Assembly: GCF_026151205.1 (NCBI RefSeq) | Contig: NC_087076.1 | Span: forward strand, 18,965,919 to 19,029,918 | Reading direction: 5' to 3' | Source of the DNA: Bolinopsis microptera | Taxonomy: Eukaryota > Ctenophora > Tentaculata > Lobata > Bolinopsidae | Length of the DNA: 64,000 bases | Shown: positions 1 to 13,906 of the stretch, piece by piece | How positions within the stretch are numbered: the first letter of the stretch is position 1 | How the letters are laid out: each line of letters begins with the position of its first letter | Program-made: the position numbers and the translations under genes | The notes under the pieces: generated by a model | Seen by the model: the letters and a program-made list of their open reading frames with translations, nothing else | Told to the model about the DNA's origin: nothing | Database searches by the model: none

Positions 1-14
1 GATTCGCATTTGTA

Positions 15-66
15 ATGGCGTCCCATCATATTGTTATTCTCTCGATTTTCTCATTCTTGTCAGTTT
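15..66 (+). CDS. Exon 1: signal peptide
   Basis: The ATG at 15 opens MASHHIVILSIFSFLSV, a short n-region followed by a hydrophobic core, typical of a secretory signal. The donor GTAAGT starts at 67 and leaves phase 1, which matches exon 2. Only 14 bases precede the ATG, so the promoter lies outside the window and an upstream exon cannot be excluded. Confidence 0.65.
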
Positions 67-453
67 GTAAGTATAACTTGATGGCCAGTTTTAAAATCCA
101 TTCACCTTCTCTGGTAGTTATTGTCTAGTGCTGTCCCAAACATGCGTTTGATGAGAACAACTGCCAGCCCCTAATTTTGCAGTTCTGTCCCAGCAAATGC
201 ACGTATAGTACACTAACGACCCCTTATTTTCCAGTGCTGACCGAGGAATCGTGCGATACAGGACACTTCTTTACGGCAGGTAAATGTGAGCCCTGTCCCA
301 TTGGAGAGTACAACAGCAAAAGAGGACAATCTGCATGCACAGCGTGCCCCGATAAGAAAACTACTTTAGCCAGTGGGAGATCCTCAGTCCAGGACTGCTA
401 CCGTGAGTTCTGCCGTTTTTCGCTTAAAGACCACTTTTGAAATTTATCTACAG

Positions 454-503
<50 letters not shown>

Positions 504-3500
504 CAGTCACACTAAGTACTGCAACTCGTAATTGGTCGTTAACCAATATTGGTTTCTTAACAGAAATGGTCACTTTATCTCTCACTGTCAGCTTTTTTTC
601 AGAGATTGACTATTCGCCATACGCCTTTGGCGGCGTGGGTACTGAATTCACTGTCTCGTGCACAGTGGACACATTTTACGCTGTCAAGAATCGCTTTTGG
701 GTATTTGACGGCAAGAAATTGGAGGCATCTGAAGACAAGTAAGACAACTAAATTGTTTGAATTGTATTTTTATTTTACTCACTTTCCCCATACCTGATAC
801 GATTGATTGTAGTGTTTTGATTGTAGTGTTTTTTATTATCATGAAATTTCATTTCGATTACAACTCTATACTTTCTCAGATTCACGATCACTAAAGGGGA
901 GACCAACGAGGGATCGGATTTTGTAACCCTGAAAATGACCGGGTTACAAACAGATCAGAACGATAAGAAAATGCAATGTACCTTCGAAACTAACTACGGC
1001 ACTATAACTAAAGAAACTACACTCAAAGTCCTGCGTAAGAGGCGTTTTCAATTAGTTCGCGAATCCAAATGATATCCTTAGCTAAGGTATTGTAGACATT
1101 TCTATCGTGTTCAGCGTCAGAGAAAATATAAATAAAAATTCGTTTTATTTTTCAGAGTTCAAGACCCATCCTCAGGCTGTGACAGCAAACCCAAACGAAA
1201 ATATTACCCTCTCTTGTTCTGCACAAATACCGGTTGTATCTAAAATGGTTGCAGGGTGGGAAAAGGGCGATGGAAATGTTGACCCTCAAATGGTTGCGAC
1301 AACGGTTTGACACTAGCAGTGACCCTTTTCATTACAAAACAATTTTATATGATGAATTGAAATGATTAATGAAAGTTATAGAATACCATATTTTTGCCTT
1401 TTTAATTCATGGCTCCACATAGAATAACTTTTAATCGCAGACGAATGACACGGCAATTGAGGGCTCAGAAGACAAACTCGGTATCAGCACGCTGCAAGTA
1501 TTTGGTACCAAGGCGACTCAGTCAGGGGTCTACAAATGTATTTTCTACTACATTGTCGGCGAGAAAACATATCCAGTAGAATCCAACACAGCTTTCGTCG
1601 TTATTCAAGGTTTGTCATTTGCACCATCAATTAAAATATCTTGTCAACTCTCGTTTCACAAAGCAAATAAAAAATTACCGAGTATTCGACTGTTTAAATA
1701 CATTCTTAGTCGTCATGACTACACACGAGTTATAATGTGAATTAGTATTTGGAAACTATTGCAAGAAATAAGGGTTGAACTGGTCGATTTAATCTGTTGC
1801 TCTTGTCCAGGTCTTGTGAGCTGGCCAAGTGCCTTCCAAGCGGTCGATGGAACTGAACTGGTTATCGAATGTGTTATGGCTAGTTACGAGGACGCACCTC
1901 CATCTAAAGCTTATCTTATGTTGAATGATAAAAGCATCCCTACAAAATCGCTGGATTACGAGGTTAACAGATAGCAATTTAATTGTTTCTTTCGATTTTA
2001 TCTCTATTAGTTATTGTTTACTCATTATATATTTTTAAAACTAAATGCATAATGCTGGCATTTGTTTTATTGAATGGTGTGTTACTATCAACACCCATGC
2101 AAAATGTGACTCTAATTTCACTTATCTCAACAGCTCAAAGTGGATACCCCATCGGGTCTAGGCTTCGCAAGGACGACGGTGACGCTGACCTACCACAAAG
2201 TTTCAGTTGCTTTCGAGGGAAACTTTGTGTGCGGTGGAAATTATGACAAGCCAGTAGCCAATACCGTATATCTCTCAAAACCTTCAGCTGTCACTATTTT
2301 GTGTGAGTTGTTATTTAAGCTACGGAAAGTCGTTATTGAACCTAATTTGATAGATATTATATTGACATCAAACTAATTATATTTGACGCGATAATACTAC
2401 TTCCCACCTTATTCTAGTGCACTTTGCTAAATTTCGTAATCGTTGTGAAGATTTCCGTCTAGTGATAGTGTTTGCAGATCTTTTCTCAAAACTTGACCAA
2501 ACCGTTTCCAGATCTGCGACACCCCCAGCATAACCAGGACCTATACATACTGGAGGGTGGAGTGTTTACTCTCCGCTGTGAATACCTCACTCCGCCCGAT
2601 CCTGTGATAAAGTGGTACAGGAAGAAAAGTGGAGGAGATTGGTAGGTTTTAGAATAGCAGCTGCGAAAAGTCATTTTAGCAGTCACAAACAGTCATTCAG
2701 GGGCCAGGATATTTTACCCTATATTTTGAGTTGCAGTAACCTCGTCACTCGTGCCCCAAAGAATTAGGTCCCAGAACTTCGTGTCCTAGTAACCGTGAGC
2801 TGCTATCAGAAATTTCACTGAGATAAGAGCTAAAAGATAACTCCAACCCTACTATACCTTATTTAGAGTGTACTGCATTGTTTTCTTTCAGGGAAGAAAA
2901 GAAAGACGCTGTAACCACCACGACACAAGTCGGACTTTGGAAAACGAACGAGATGGTCCAGAATGGCGTGTCGGTAAAGGACGAGGCGGAGTACAAGTGC
3001 ACTGTAGTTTACTCTGAATCGGGTACCTTCAAGGGAGGTTCTGTTGACTCAAAGAAATGGAACATCAATATAATCGGTTAGTTTAGCATTTTGACAACAG
3101 TTTCATAACAGCTCGTACTTTTTTCTGAAATAGGAATAGAAGTTAATGGGTAAATAATCTCCCGACAGCTACTCAGTCGATTGGTTATTTTTATCAATCC
3201 TCTCTAATGGAGTGTCATCAATCTTTCCTTCGCAGGATTGGAAAGTTTTACGGTATCATCTAAAGCAGTGAAGATAGGTCAAAGTGCTGCCTTCACATGT
3301 GTGACTGCTGTTGCTCCAAGTCCCACCACTCACATCTACAATAACGGCCACACTATTAACGGAGCCGCAGGTTATCCTGGCAAGCAGATTAGTGCCGATT
3401 ATGTGAGTTTTAATTTTTATCTCAATCCATAAATGGGTAAAATGGGTATCATTTCTGAATATATTTGCTATATATTTTTGATAGTTTTAAATAGTTTTAT

Positions 3501-6500
3501 CCCTGTCAAGATGCTGTTGGCATGTTGCCAGTGGAATACTAGGACCTTAAAGTAAATATCTAAATATCTAAATAATATTTTCTTCCAGTATGAAACTGTG
3601 CACGATATAAAGTCAGCCACGTGGAAGGATGATGCCATGTATGGTTGCAGGGCTTCCTACTCCAGCAAAGCTCAGCTCATATACGGAGAAACTAGCTTAA
3701 TGAGGAAATCCCTCACAGTTTACCGTGAGTTCCGAGTTTTACTTTAGATTGCCGTGAATTGTGATGTGTAACAAAGTTTATTTCTCAACAATCGTGTATC
3801 GTCATCTGATGCATATGGATAAGTTTATTACGTTCTTTGTATTTTGTATTTATTTTGGATATGCGTAAACTTTGTAGACATTATTATATTCCCGCATTTC
3901 TTGTTGACTGGCATCTCAAATAAACTTTTAGGTAAGTGCAGCGCCTTAGCCACGCCTGATGGAGGACAGATTAAGATTGACGAGTCAGGCGCATCTGGCG
4001 AGAAAGCCACTCTGTCTTGTGGCAACAACTACATTCGGTCTCAAAATTACTCCTCGTAAGTTATCATAATCATCAGGCGACAGGCAGAGGTAACATGTAA
4101 GTGCAGTTGGTACGGAATTGCACTATTCGCCTAATATCACACTTTTCCGCACCAGTGGCCAATATTCGTTCTTATCTGTCAGATTTGTGCGCTCAGTGCC
4201 TATGTACAATGAAAATCTGAAAAAACACATGTACATCAATTTTTCCTCAAAAAAGTCTTCCTATTGTCACTTAAGTTTTGATAGTATATTTTGCAGGCAT
4301 TTTAACTTGTTCACACACAGTGTTGGAAATATTACCGCACCTACATGTTGCCTCTGTCACCAGGTCAAAGCACTCGTGGCCTCGTCCAATTTCCACTAAA
4401 TTGTAACATTCAATGCTGCAGATACAACACGTACAGTACACTCGTGGCCTCGTCCAATTTCCACTAAATTGTAACATTAAATGCTGCAGATATAACACGT
4501 ACACACTCGTGGCCTCGTCCAATTTCCACTAAATTTTAACATTAAATGCTGCAGATACAACACGTACACATGTAACGGAGAGACGGGACTTTGGACCAGT
4601 GAAAAGTACTCGGAGTTACAGAACAAGACCAACATGGTTCCAGCTATTGACACTTGCATGTGTAAGCTATTCTCTCCACTTTTTATTTTATATTTGTTCC
4701 TTCAAACATATGTATTCATCTTGACTAAATTGGCATTTTAGAAGTTTAACATAAGCATAGTTGAATTACTGCAGCTTTCAATTTTCGAACCCAAAAATGC
4801 TGTTGTATCGTTCCATTTACTTTTATATAAATTAATTTTGTTTCAGTTAAGACGAAACCCGCCTTCTACAATATCCAATTTCTGCTCAGCTTCGCTTCCG
4901 AAACAATCATGTAAGGAAACTAGAACTAACTTATCGGACTTTATTTGATCGGTCATCGGACATTAATTGGACGCTGCCAACATGTAACTCTTCAATAAAT
5001 TACGTAATTCGTGTCAAAAAAAGTTCAGAAATTATAGATATGAGTCTTGAACGTAGATTTCCTGAAAGTTTCGTTAAATCAACCCCTAATTCTATCATTC
5101 AAAAATGTAGTGTTAAATGTGGTATCTCAAGAAACGATCCTTAACGAACTTGAAGTCTATAATTCGTTCGTTCGTTTGGTTGTAATCCACTTATCTCATG
5201 TTGTTCGGCTATGTGTGTATGTAATCTTAATAGAAGCTAGAACTGATTAAGACAAATGATCTTTAAAATTTGGTGTCTAGCTCCCCTCAGACTCCCCTCA
5301 GACTCCATTGTAAGTTAAAACAATTCGAAACTATGTGGAGAAACAAGAGGCTTTCGTGGCGTCCCAGTATGCAGTAATTCGTACGCTGTATTAACCACAT
5401 AACACAATTGATACACGACTAATAAGTGATCACATTCCTTATCTTACTTTATTTGAACGGATATTAATTGGACACTGGAGACCCTAACGGTCATTTTAAT
5501 GTCCGTTCAAATAAAGTCCGACAAGGTAGTTAAATTAAATATATTAAATGAATACCTGCGTCCTTCAAGCGTTCCTTTTAATGTCCGATCAAATAACATC
5601 CGATAAGGTAACTCATTTCTTTCCCCTTATTTATGTACGAAAATCAAAAATCATTTATCTAGTCCCTTCTCAGACCCGTCTAAATTGTAAGCTTTAGTTT
5701 TATTCCTCCTCTTCTAGTCTGTTCCTTTTTAGGTGCAAGAATGCAGCTGAGGTTAACGATGTGAAGACCTCAATGGACGCTTACTTTGCACAGTTTGCCG
5801 ATAGATTTACATGCAAGCGACAGTCCTCGTGCTTCATTATATTCAACGAGTGCTATGAAGACGTCAGTTTGTTTTTATACATTTTTAAAAATAGTTTTTC
5901 ATTGTTTTTTATTTGATTTCACAAACTTTTACAATTGATTCGTGTGAATTTTATTATAAATTATCCAATTGATTATGAGTATGCATAATCCAGATCCATT
6001 GGATGTACAATTTTCAAAATGTTCACATAACCATCATTGCTTCAGACTGGATATGGTTACTATCTACAAATGAGATTTGAAGTTTCTACCAAAGTTGAAA
6101 CCTCTATCTGGCTGACACAAATCGATGGAGAAGTCAGGAGCGTCATAACGTATGTTTAACTTTAACTTACTTATTCTAGTCACTTATAATGACTAGCAGG
6201 TAACAGGACATCTGTCCGACAGCACATTTTTTGTGTTTGAAGTGATATCTCAAATTTGGCACATATAAATTCACCCAAACTTGCACAAATTATTTGTCTT
6301 AAAGCTATCTTACTATCTAGAAAGTTTCTAGACAATCGTATTGTTGGATCTCCAGATATGTTCCTTGGAAACACTGCAAACCACCGAATATTTTTTGTGT
6401 TTGAGGTGATATCTCAAATTTGGCACATAGAAACTCGCTTAAACTTACACAGATTATCCGTCCTATAACCATCATACTTTATGGAAAGTTTCAAGAAAAT

Positions 6501-9500
6501 CGTACGGTAGGAAAATCGTCCCAATAACCTATTTTCTGAGTCGGACAGATGTCGCTGTCGGACAGATCACAGATGTCGCCCAATCTCAGCTGGTTAGGTT
6601 GGTGTGTAAAGAATATGCGATAAATTGTACGTATGCTGCCCACTTCCCAGCCTCATGGAGCTAGCTTTATGAGGCTGGTCAACAAACTAGCAGGACATTA
6701 AGAAAATGTAAAACATGCCCCGTCAATAGGTGATCTAAGAAGCATAATCTTATGATCGGGCGACATCTGTCCTGCTGGCATGACTAATGACTATGAGCAT
6801 TTTTGAGAGTCCCGACGAAAATGCCAAATTCTCACTCTCACTGAGAAAAGTTTCCAGGAGAGGTGAAAAAAAAACTCATTCTCAAAAATAGATTTTGAGT
6901 ATTTTTGGACCACATTGCACTGATATGAAGAATGATTTGGTATATCACTATTTTTGAGTGGACAATTTTTGGGAAAATGAGAAATCGATGCTGAATTTCT
7001 CAGATTCAAAAATAATTTCTGAGAAAGTGAGAAATCCGCATGTTGATTTCTCAGATTCAAAAATGTTTTTAGAGTGGACAATTTTTGAGAAAATGAGAAA
7101 TCGATACTGAATTTCTCAGATTCAAAAATAATTTTTCATGATCCCCCCCCCCCCCCCCCCCCCCTATCTACACAGCAGTATCATGTGACTAAGTTTATCA
7201 CGTTCTCTAGAGTAGCTGGAACCCGTCTAACTCTAAAGTGGTATCAAGAGACAACGATTATTTTGTGATCTCTTTATTTCTTCATACGGTTTGATGTCGT
7301 TGTGTCAGTAAAATGGCAACATTATACCGTCTCGCTTTATCTATAATATATAGCATATAGTAATATAGTAAGATAGTGAGACGTTAATGAGCACAGATAG
7401 TAGCCGGCTAGTGACCACATGATACTAGCCAATCTTAATTTGACGTATTGGACGACCAAGAGGGAGCTTTTCAATTAGCTGGCTAGTGACCACTTTTGAA
7501 TCATGACATGTTTATGCTGTGTGCCACTTTTAGTCTATGATCGATGTGTCTGTTCGGTTAAGACAAATTTATAAGATTTATTTTCCGTATAATATGATAA
7601 TTTTAAGAATTCTAATTAATTTATCAATTCAGTGCGTAACACGAACAAACAAATGAGACAAGCATATCACTAATTATAAGAACAATACTATTGGTTTACT
7701 GAAAAATTAAAGATATAGATAAAATCAAGAACGGGTGTAATATCAAATATGTCTAAAAAAGATAAAGCAGACAGGGTTTGGTCCAAATGCTAGTAACTAG
7801 CTCCATCGTTTGCTCCGATGACATCCGCTGTTTCGTATCCGGGCATCAAGTTAACCTACTGGTCTTGCGGAGGAGAAAGCGTCGTTGTACTGATATAGAT
7901 CATCGTAGACTACACCACTTTGGACAGTGAACCCAGTCCCTTTGTAGTTAGCGTCTGTGTATATTTCCCAGTCTCCGTCTGCTACTAGGCTCGACACGAT
8001 ATCGTTCCACTTCATTCCTAAAAAAGGTGTTGGTCCAGTCAGAGTTTTTGACTTGCCACCCCGGTTGCCGTGCTCGTACAAGGTGAGCGAAGCAGTCCAG
8101 GCGGTGGAGAGTAAAGCGAGAAGAGAGAGGGTGTGAAGCATCTTTGAGAAGTTGCTTGATAGAAATGATGCCTGTGTTTGTCTTGAGCTCTAGTTAAGTA
8201 AACATTATCGCGCTGATAATCTTACTTGATAATGTGCAACATGGAAAGGTGTCTTGACGATGTGCTTTATCATCTCCCTTCGATAAGGAGCATAGTCATT
8301 AGTCACTAGTCACTAGTCAGTAGTCACTAGTCACTAGTCAGATGTTAATGTGCTTATCGCGGGCTATAATTCTAATACCCAATCACCGGGTTAAAGTTGT
8401 ATTAAGTATTAAGTCTCACATTTCTTGTGCTTTTAGCCTTTATCCAATGCTGTACAGGTGTAAAATGTACCGTACTCAATTGTTAGTTAGCAGAACTGCA
8501 GACTTAGCGGAGAGATAAAAGACTAACGTAGTAACTCGTACTCCGTTTTATAGATCTAGATTGTAGAATACGCTATATAAATATCTACCACATACCACAC
8601 TTTATATTATCACAAACGACTAGTAACCGAGTACCGGTCTAGAGATTTGGCTGCTGAACCGGAAACAGTAGGATATCAATCTATTTTCCTGTAAGCTGGA
8701 CCAGAACTGAGTGGCAAACAGGAAAATTAAAACTATACTGAAAGGTTCTGGAATTTCTAACCGCTGGTTGCTATATGTTAGAAAATTTGTATCTGCCATT
8801 GAACCCTGTGATACTATTATGAGGACCCGGCAATAGCCGTTGGATTACAAGCAGAAATTATTTGTCAAACTAGAGTACGCTACCGGGACTCTAGTTCGGC
8901 ATGAGTCTTCGGATAGACTGCAAAAGAACCACAATTGGCACATTTATATGTGATTTAAGAAGTACCATATGCCTTTTCAGTTATTGGCGAAAAACTGATT
9001 TTCGGTTTCATAAAATCATGAACAAATATGGGTAAATTGCAGGCTTATATGCAGCGCCATTATCAGATTATCTTCAATTGTGTCATAGAGTCTGAGGTTA
9101 GCTGATCACCAACTTGTAGTGATCAACTGTCTCAATCAGCTCCCGTTAAGATTACATTTACAAAGTTTATCACGACCTGGGGGGGGGGGGGGGGGGGGGG
9201 GGGGTGGGGGGGTTTCCAGGAGAGGTGAAAAAAAACTCATTCTCAAAAATAAATTTTGAGTATTTTTGGACCACATTGCACTGATATGAAGAATGATTTG
9301 GTATATCACTATTTTTGAGTGGACAATTTTTGGGAAAATGAGGAATCCATGCTGTATTTCTCAGATTCAAAAATAATTTTTGAGACATTTTTGTGAATTC
9401 CCGGTGAAAATGATCAAATTCTCAGATTCAAAAATTCTCAAAAATACTCATGTCCCCCCCGCCCCCTCCCCCTATCTACACAGCAGTATTAAGTTTAACA

Positions 9501-12500
9501 CGTTCTCTAGATAGAAGTAGCTGGAGTAGCTGGAACCCGTCTAACTCTAAAGTGGTATCAAGAGACAACGATTATTTTGTAATTTCTTTATTTCTTCATA
9601 CGGTTTTTGCCGGAAATCTCGTAAAATTGATGTCGTGGTGTCAGTAAAATTGCAACATTATACCGTCTCGCTTTATCTATAATATATAGCAATATAGTAA
9701 TATAGTAAGATAGTGAGACGTTAATGAGCACAGATAGTAGCCGGCTAGTGACCACATGGTACTAGCCAGTCTTAATTTGACGTATTGGACGACCAAGAGG
9801 GAGCTTTTCAAGTAGCTGGCTAGTGACCACTTTTGAATCATGACATGTTTATGCTGTGTGCCACTTTTAGTCTATGATCGATGTGTCTGTTCGGTTAAGA
9901 CAAATTTATAAGATTTATTTTCCGTATAATATGATAATTTTAAGAATTCTAATTAATTTATCAATTCAGTGCGTAACACGAACAAACAAATGAGACAAGC
10001 ATATCACTAATTATAAGAACAATACTATTGGTTTACTGACAAATTAAAGATATAGATAAAATCAAGAACGGGTGTAATATCAAATATGTCTAAAAAAGAT
10101 AAAGCAGACAGGGTTTGGTCCAAATGCTAGTAACTAGCTCCATCGTTTGCTCCGATGACATCCGCTGTTTCGTATCCGGGCATCAAGTTAACCTACTGGT
10201 CTTGCGGAGGAGAAAGCGTCGTTGTACTGATATAGATCATCGTAGACTACACCACTTTGGACAGTGAACCCAGTCCCTTTGTAGTTAGCGTCTGTGTATA
10301 TTTGCCAGTCTCCGTCTGCTACTAGGCTCGACACGATATCGTTCCACTTCATTCCGAGAAAAGGTGTTGGTCCAGTCAGAGTTGTTGACTTGCCACCCCG
10401 GTTGCCGTGCTCGTACAAGGTGAGCGAAGCAGTCCAGGCGGTGGAGAGTAAAGCGAGAAGAGAGAGGGTGTGAAGCATCTTTGTTGCTTGATAGAAATGA
10501 TGCCTGTGTTTGTCTTGAGCTCTAGTTAAGTAAACATTATCGCGCTGATAATCTTACTTGATAATGTGCAACATGGAAAGGTGTCTTGACGATGTGCTTT
10601 ATCATCTCCCTTCGATAAGGAGCATAGTCATTAGTCACTAGTCAGTAGTCACTAGTCACTAGTCACTAGTCAGATGTTAATGTGCTTATCGCGGGCTATA
10701 ATTCTAATACCCAATCACCGGGTTAAAGTTGTATTAAGTATTAAGTCTCACATTTCTTGTGCTTTTAACCTCTATCCAATGCTGTACAGGTGTAAAATTT
10801 ACCGTACTCTATTGTTAGTTAGCAGAACTGCAGACTTAGCGGAGAGATAAAAGACTAACGTAGTAACTCGTACTCCGTTTTATAGATCTAGATTGTAGAA
10901 TACGCTATATAAATATCTACCACATACCACACTTTATATTATCACAAACGACTAGTAACCGAGTACCGGTCTAGAGATTTGGCTGCTGAACCGGAAACAG
11001 TAGGATATCAATCTATTTTCCTGTAAGCTGGACCAGAACTGAGTGGCAAACAGGAAAATTAAAACTATACTGAAAGGTTCTGGAATTTCTAACCGCTGGT
11101 TGCTATATGTTAGAAAATTTGTATCTGCCATTGAACCCTGTGATACTATTATGAGGACCCGGCAATAGCCGTTGGATTACAAGCAGAAATTATTTGTCAA
11201 ACTAGAGTACGCTACCGGGACTCTAGTTCGGCATGAGTCTTCGGATAGACTGCAAAAGAACCACAATTGGCACATTTATATGTGATTTAAGAAGTACCAT
11301 ATGCCTTTTCAGTTATTGGCGAAAAACTGATTTTCGGTTTCATAAAATCATGAACAAATATGGGTAAATTGCAGGCTTATATGCAGCGCCATTATCAGAT
11401 TATCTTCAATTGTGTTATAGAGTCTAAGGTTAGCTGATCACCAACTTGTAGTGATCAACTGTCTCAATCAGCTCCCGTTAAGATTACATTTACAAAGTTT
11501 ATCACGACCTGGGGGGGGGGGGGGGGGGGGGGGGTGGGGGGGTTTCCAGGAGAGGTGAAAAAAAACTCATTCTCAAAAATAAATTTTGAGTATTTTTGGA
11601 CCACATTGCACTGATATGAAGAATGATTTGGTATATCACTATTTTTGAGTGGACAATTTTTGGGAAAATGAGAAATCCATGCTGTATTTCTCAGATTCAA
11701 AAATAATTTTTGAGACATTTTTGTGAATTCCCGGTGAAAATGATCAAATTCTCAGATTCAAAAATTCTCAAAAATACTCATGACCCCCCCGCCCCCTCCC
11801 CCTATCTACACAGCAGTATTAAGTTTAACACGTTCTCTAGATAGAAGTAGCTGGAGTAGCTGGAACCCGTCTAACTCTAAAGTGGTATCAAGAGACAACG
11901 ATTATTTTGTGATTTCTTTATTTCTTCATACGGTTTTTGCCGGAAATCTCGTAAAATTGATGTCGTGGTGTCAGTAAAATTGCAACATTATACCGTCTCG
12001 CTTTATCTATAATATATATCAATATAGTAATATAGTAAGATAGTGAGACGTTAATGAGCACAGATAGTAGCCGGCTAGTGACCACATGGTACTAGCCAAT
12101 CTTAATTTGACGTATTGGACGACCAAGAGGGAGCTTTTCAAGTAGCTGGCTAGTGACCACTTTTGAATCATGACATGTTTATGCTGTGTGCCACTTTTAG
12201 TCTATGATCGATGTGTCTGTTCGGTTAAGACAAATTTATAAGATTTATTTTCCGTACTTATATAATATGATAATTTTAAGAATAATTAATTGATCAATTC
12301 AGTGCGTTAGAATGCTAACACGAACAAATGAGACAAGCATATCACTAATTATAAGAAAAATACTATTGGTTTACTGACAAATTAAAGAGATAGATAAAAT
12401 TAAGAACGGGTGTAAAATATCTAAAAAGATGAAGCAGACAGAGTTTTGGTCCAAATGCTAGCAACTACCTCCATCCTTCCATCGTTTGCTCCGATGACAT

Positions 12501-13868
12501 CCGATATTTCGTATCTGGGCATCAATAGACATTTCCAAAGATCGTGGCTCTAACATTTTGGTCGAATAGAACTAGCTTGATTGGCGAAATTGATTCTGCT
12601 GGTTCTTAAGCTAGTGCACACGCCCTGTTGGATCACCTTTTTTTCTGCCCTGTAGTTAGAGTCACCGTATAGCTCCCAGTCACATACTGAAGCGCACACC
12701 GATCTAATTTTGTCGTTCCAAGCAAACAAGAACCATTTCTCCTCCGTGTATTCCTTATAGTCTCCTGTGTAATCCAGATTCCCCCATACTTTGAGCAAGG
12801 GTACTCTTGCTGAACCTACTGGTCTTGCTGAGGAGAAATCGTCGTTGTAAATACTCAAATCGTCGTAGACTACACCACTTTGGACAGTGAACCCATCCCC
12901 TTGGTAGTTCGCGTTTGTGAATATTTCCCAGTCTCCGTCTGCTACTAGGCTCGACACGATATCGTTCCACTCCGTTCCGAAAAAAGGTGTTGGTCCAGTC
13001 AGAGTTGTTGACTTGCCACCCCGGTTGCCGTGCTCGTACAAGGTGAGCGAAGCAGTCCAGGCGGTGGAGAGTAAAGCGAGAAGAGAGAGGGTGTGAAGCA
13101 TCTTTGAGAAGTTGCTTGATAGAAATGATGCCTGTGTTTATCTTGAGCTCTATTTGTATTGAGAAGCCAGGAGTGTTCCACAGAAGCAATATTAAGAGGT
13201 GCAAGGATCTCAAGGAACTTTTAATCGAATTCCACAATCAAAAGGTAGTATGTGATTTTCCTTGAGTCACAGCAAAGGTATGTGTTTATTACCTGTAAAA
13301 TTAGGTTACCTGCAGCCTGCAGGAGTAGGACTATATCAGTATATCAGTATCAGTATATGAATATCCGTATAATATATAGTCCTAGTCCTACAGACTGGTA
13401 ATCTATTTGTCCAGGTAACACAAATTCCAACTGCTCTGATCTACTTGATTAAAAAAACGTACTACAGTTCCAACTGCTGATGAGTCTTTCTTGAGCTCAA
13501 TTTGTCTATTTTTATAGACAAAGTGATTTACCTTATCAAATGATGGAGTAGTTAGCTAGTCTCATGATTGAAATACTGAAGTTGGCTAATATCCTGTTCA
13601 AAGACACAAGGAAAAATGAAACAGGAAGTTGGGAATGTAGGCAAATTTTCGGCGTCAACGCCATCTTCAGGCTAAAATTGGTACATAGGTATGTTAGTGT
13701 ACAATTATAAATGGTTCTACTCTAGTAAAAACTTTAAAAACGCTAAATTAAAATTACCCACACTGAGTACAGGTTTCATCAAATGGTATTATCTCAATCA
13801 CCTTAATAATCCCAGAATGTGTGTTTTCTGTGTGTTTTCTGTGTGTTTTTTGTGTGTTTTTTGTGTGT

Positions 13869-13906
<38 letters not shown>

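Noticed and set aside
7141-7165. Poly-C and poly-G tracts as functional G-quadruplex elements
   Set aside because: They mark duplication junctions and vary by slippage. Pure homopolymers are also a frequent assembly problem, so no function is claimed.
12755-13237. 160-codon minus-strand ORF overlapping crystallin copy 3
   Set aside because: It is another frame of the crystallin gene, with a basic, domain-free translation. The crystallin frame has signal peptide and Greek keys.
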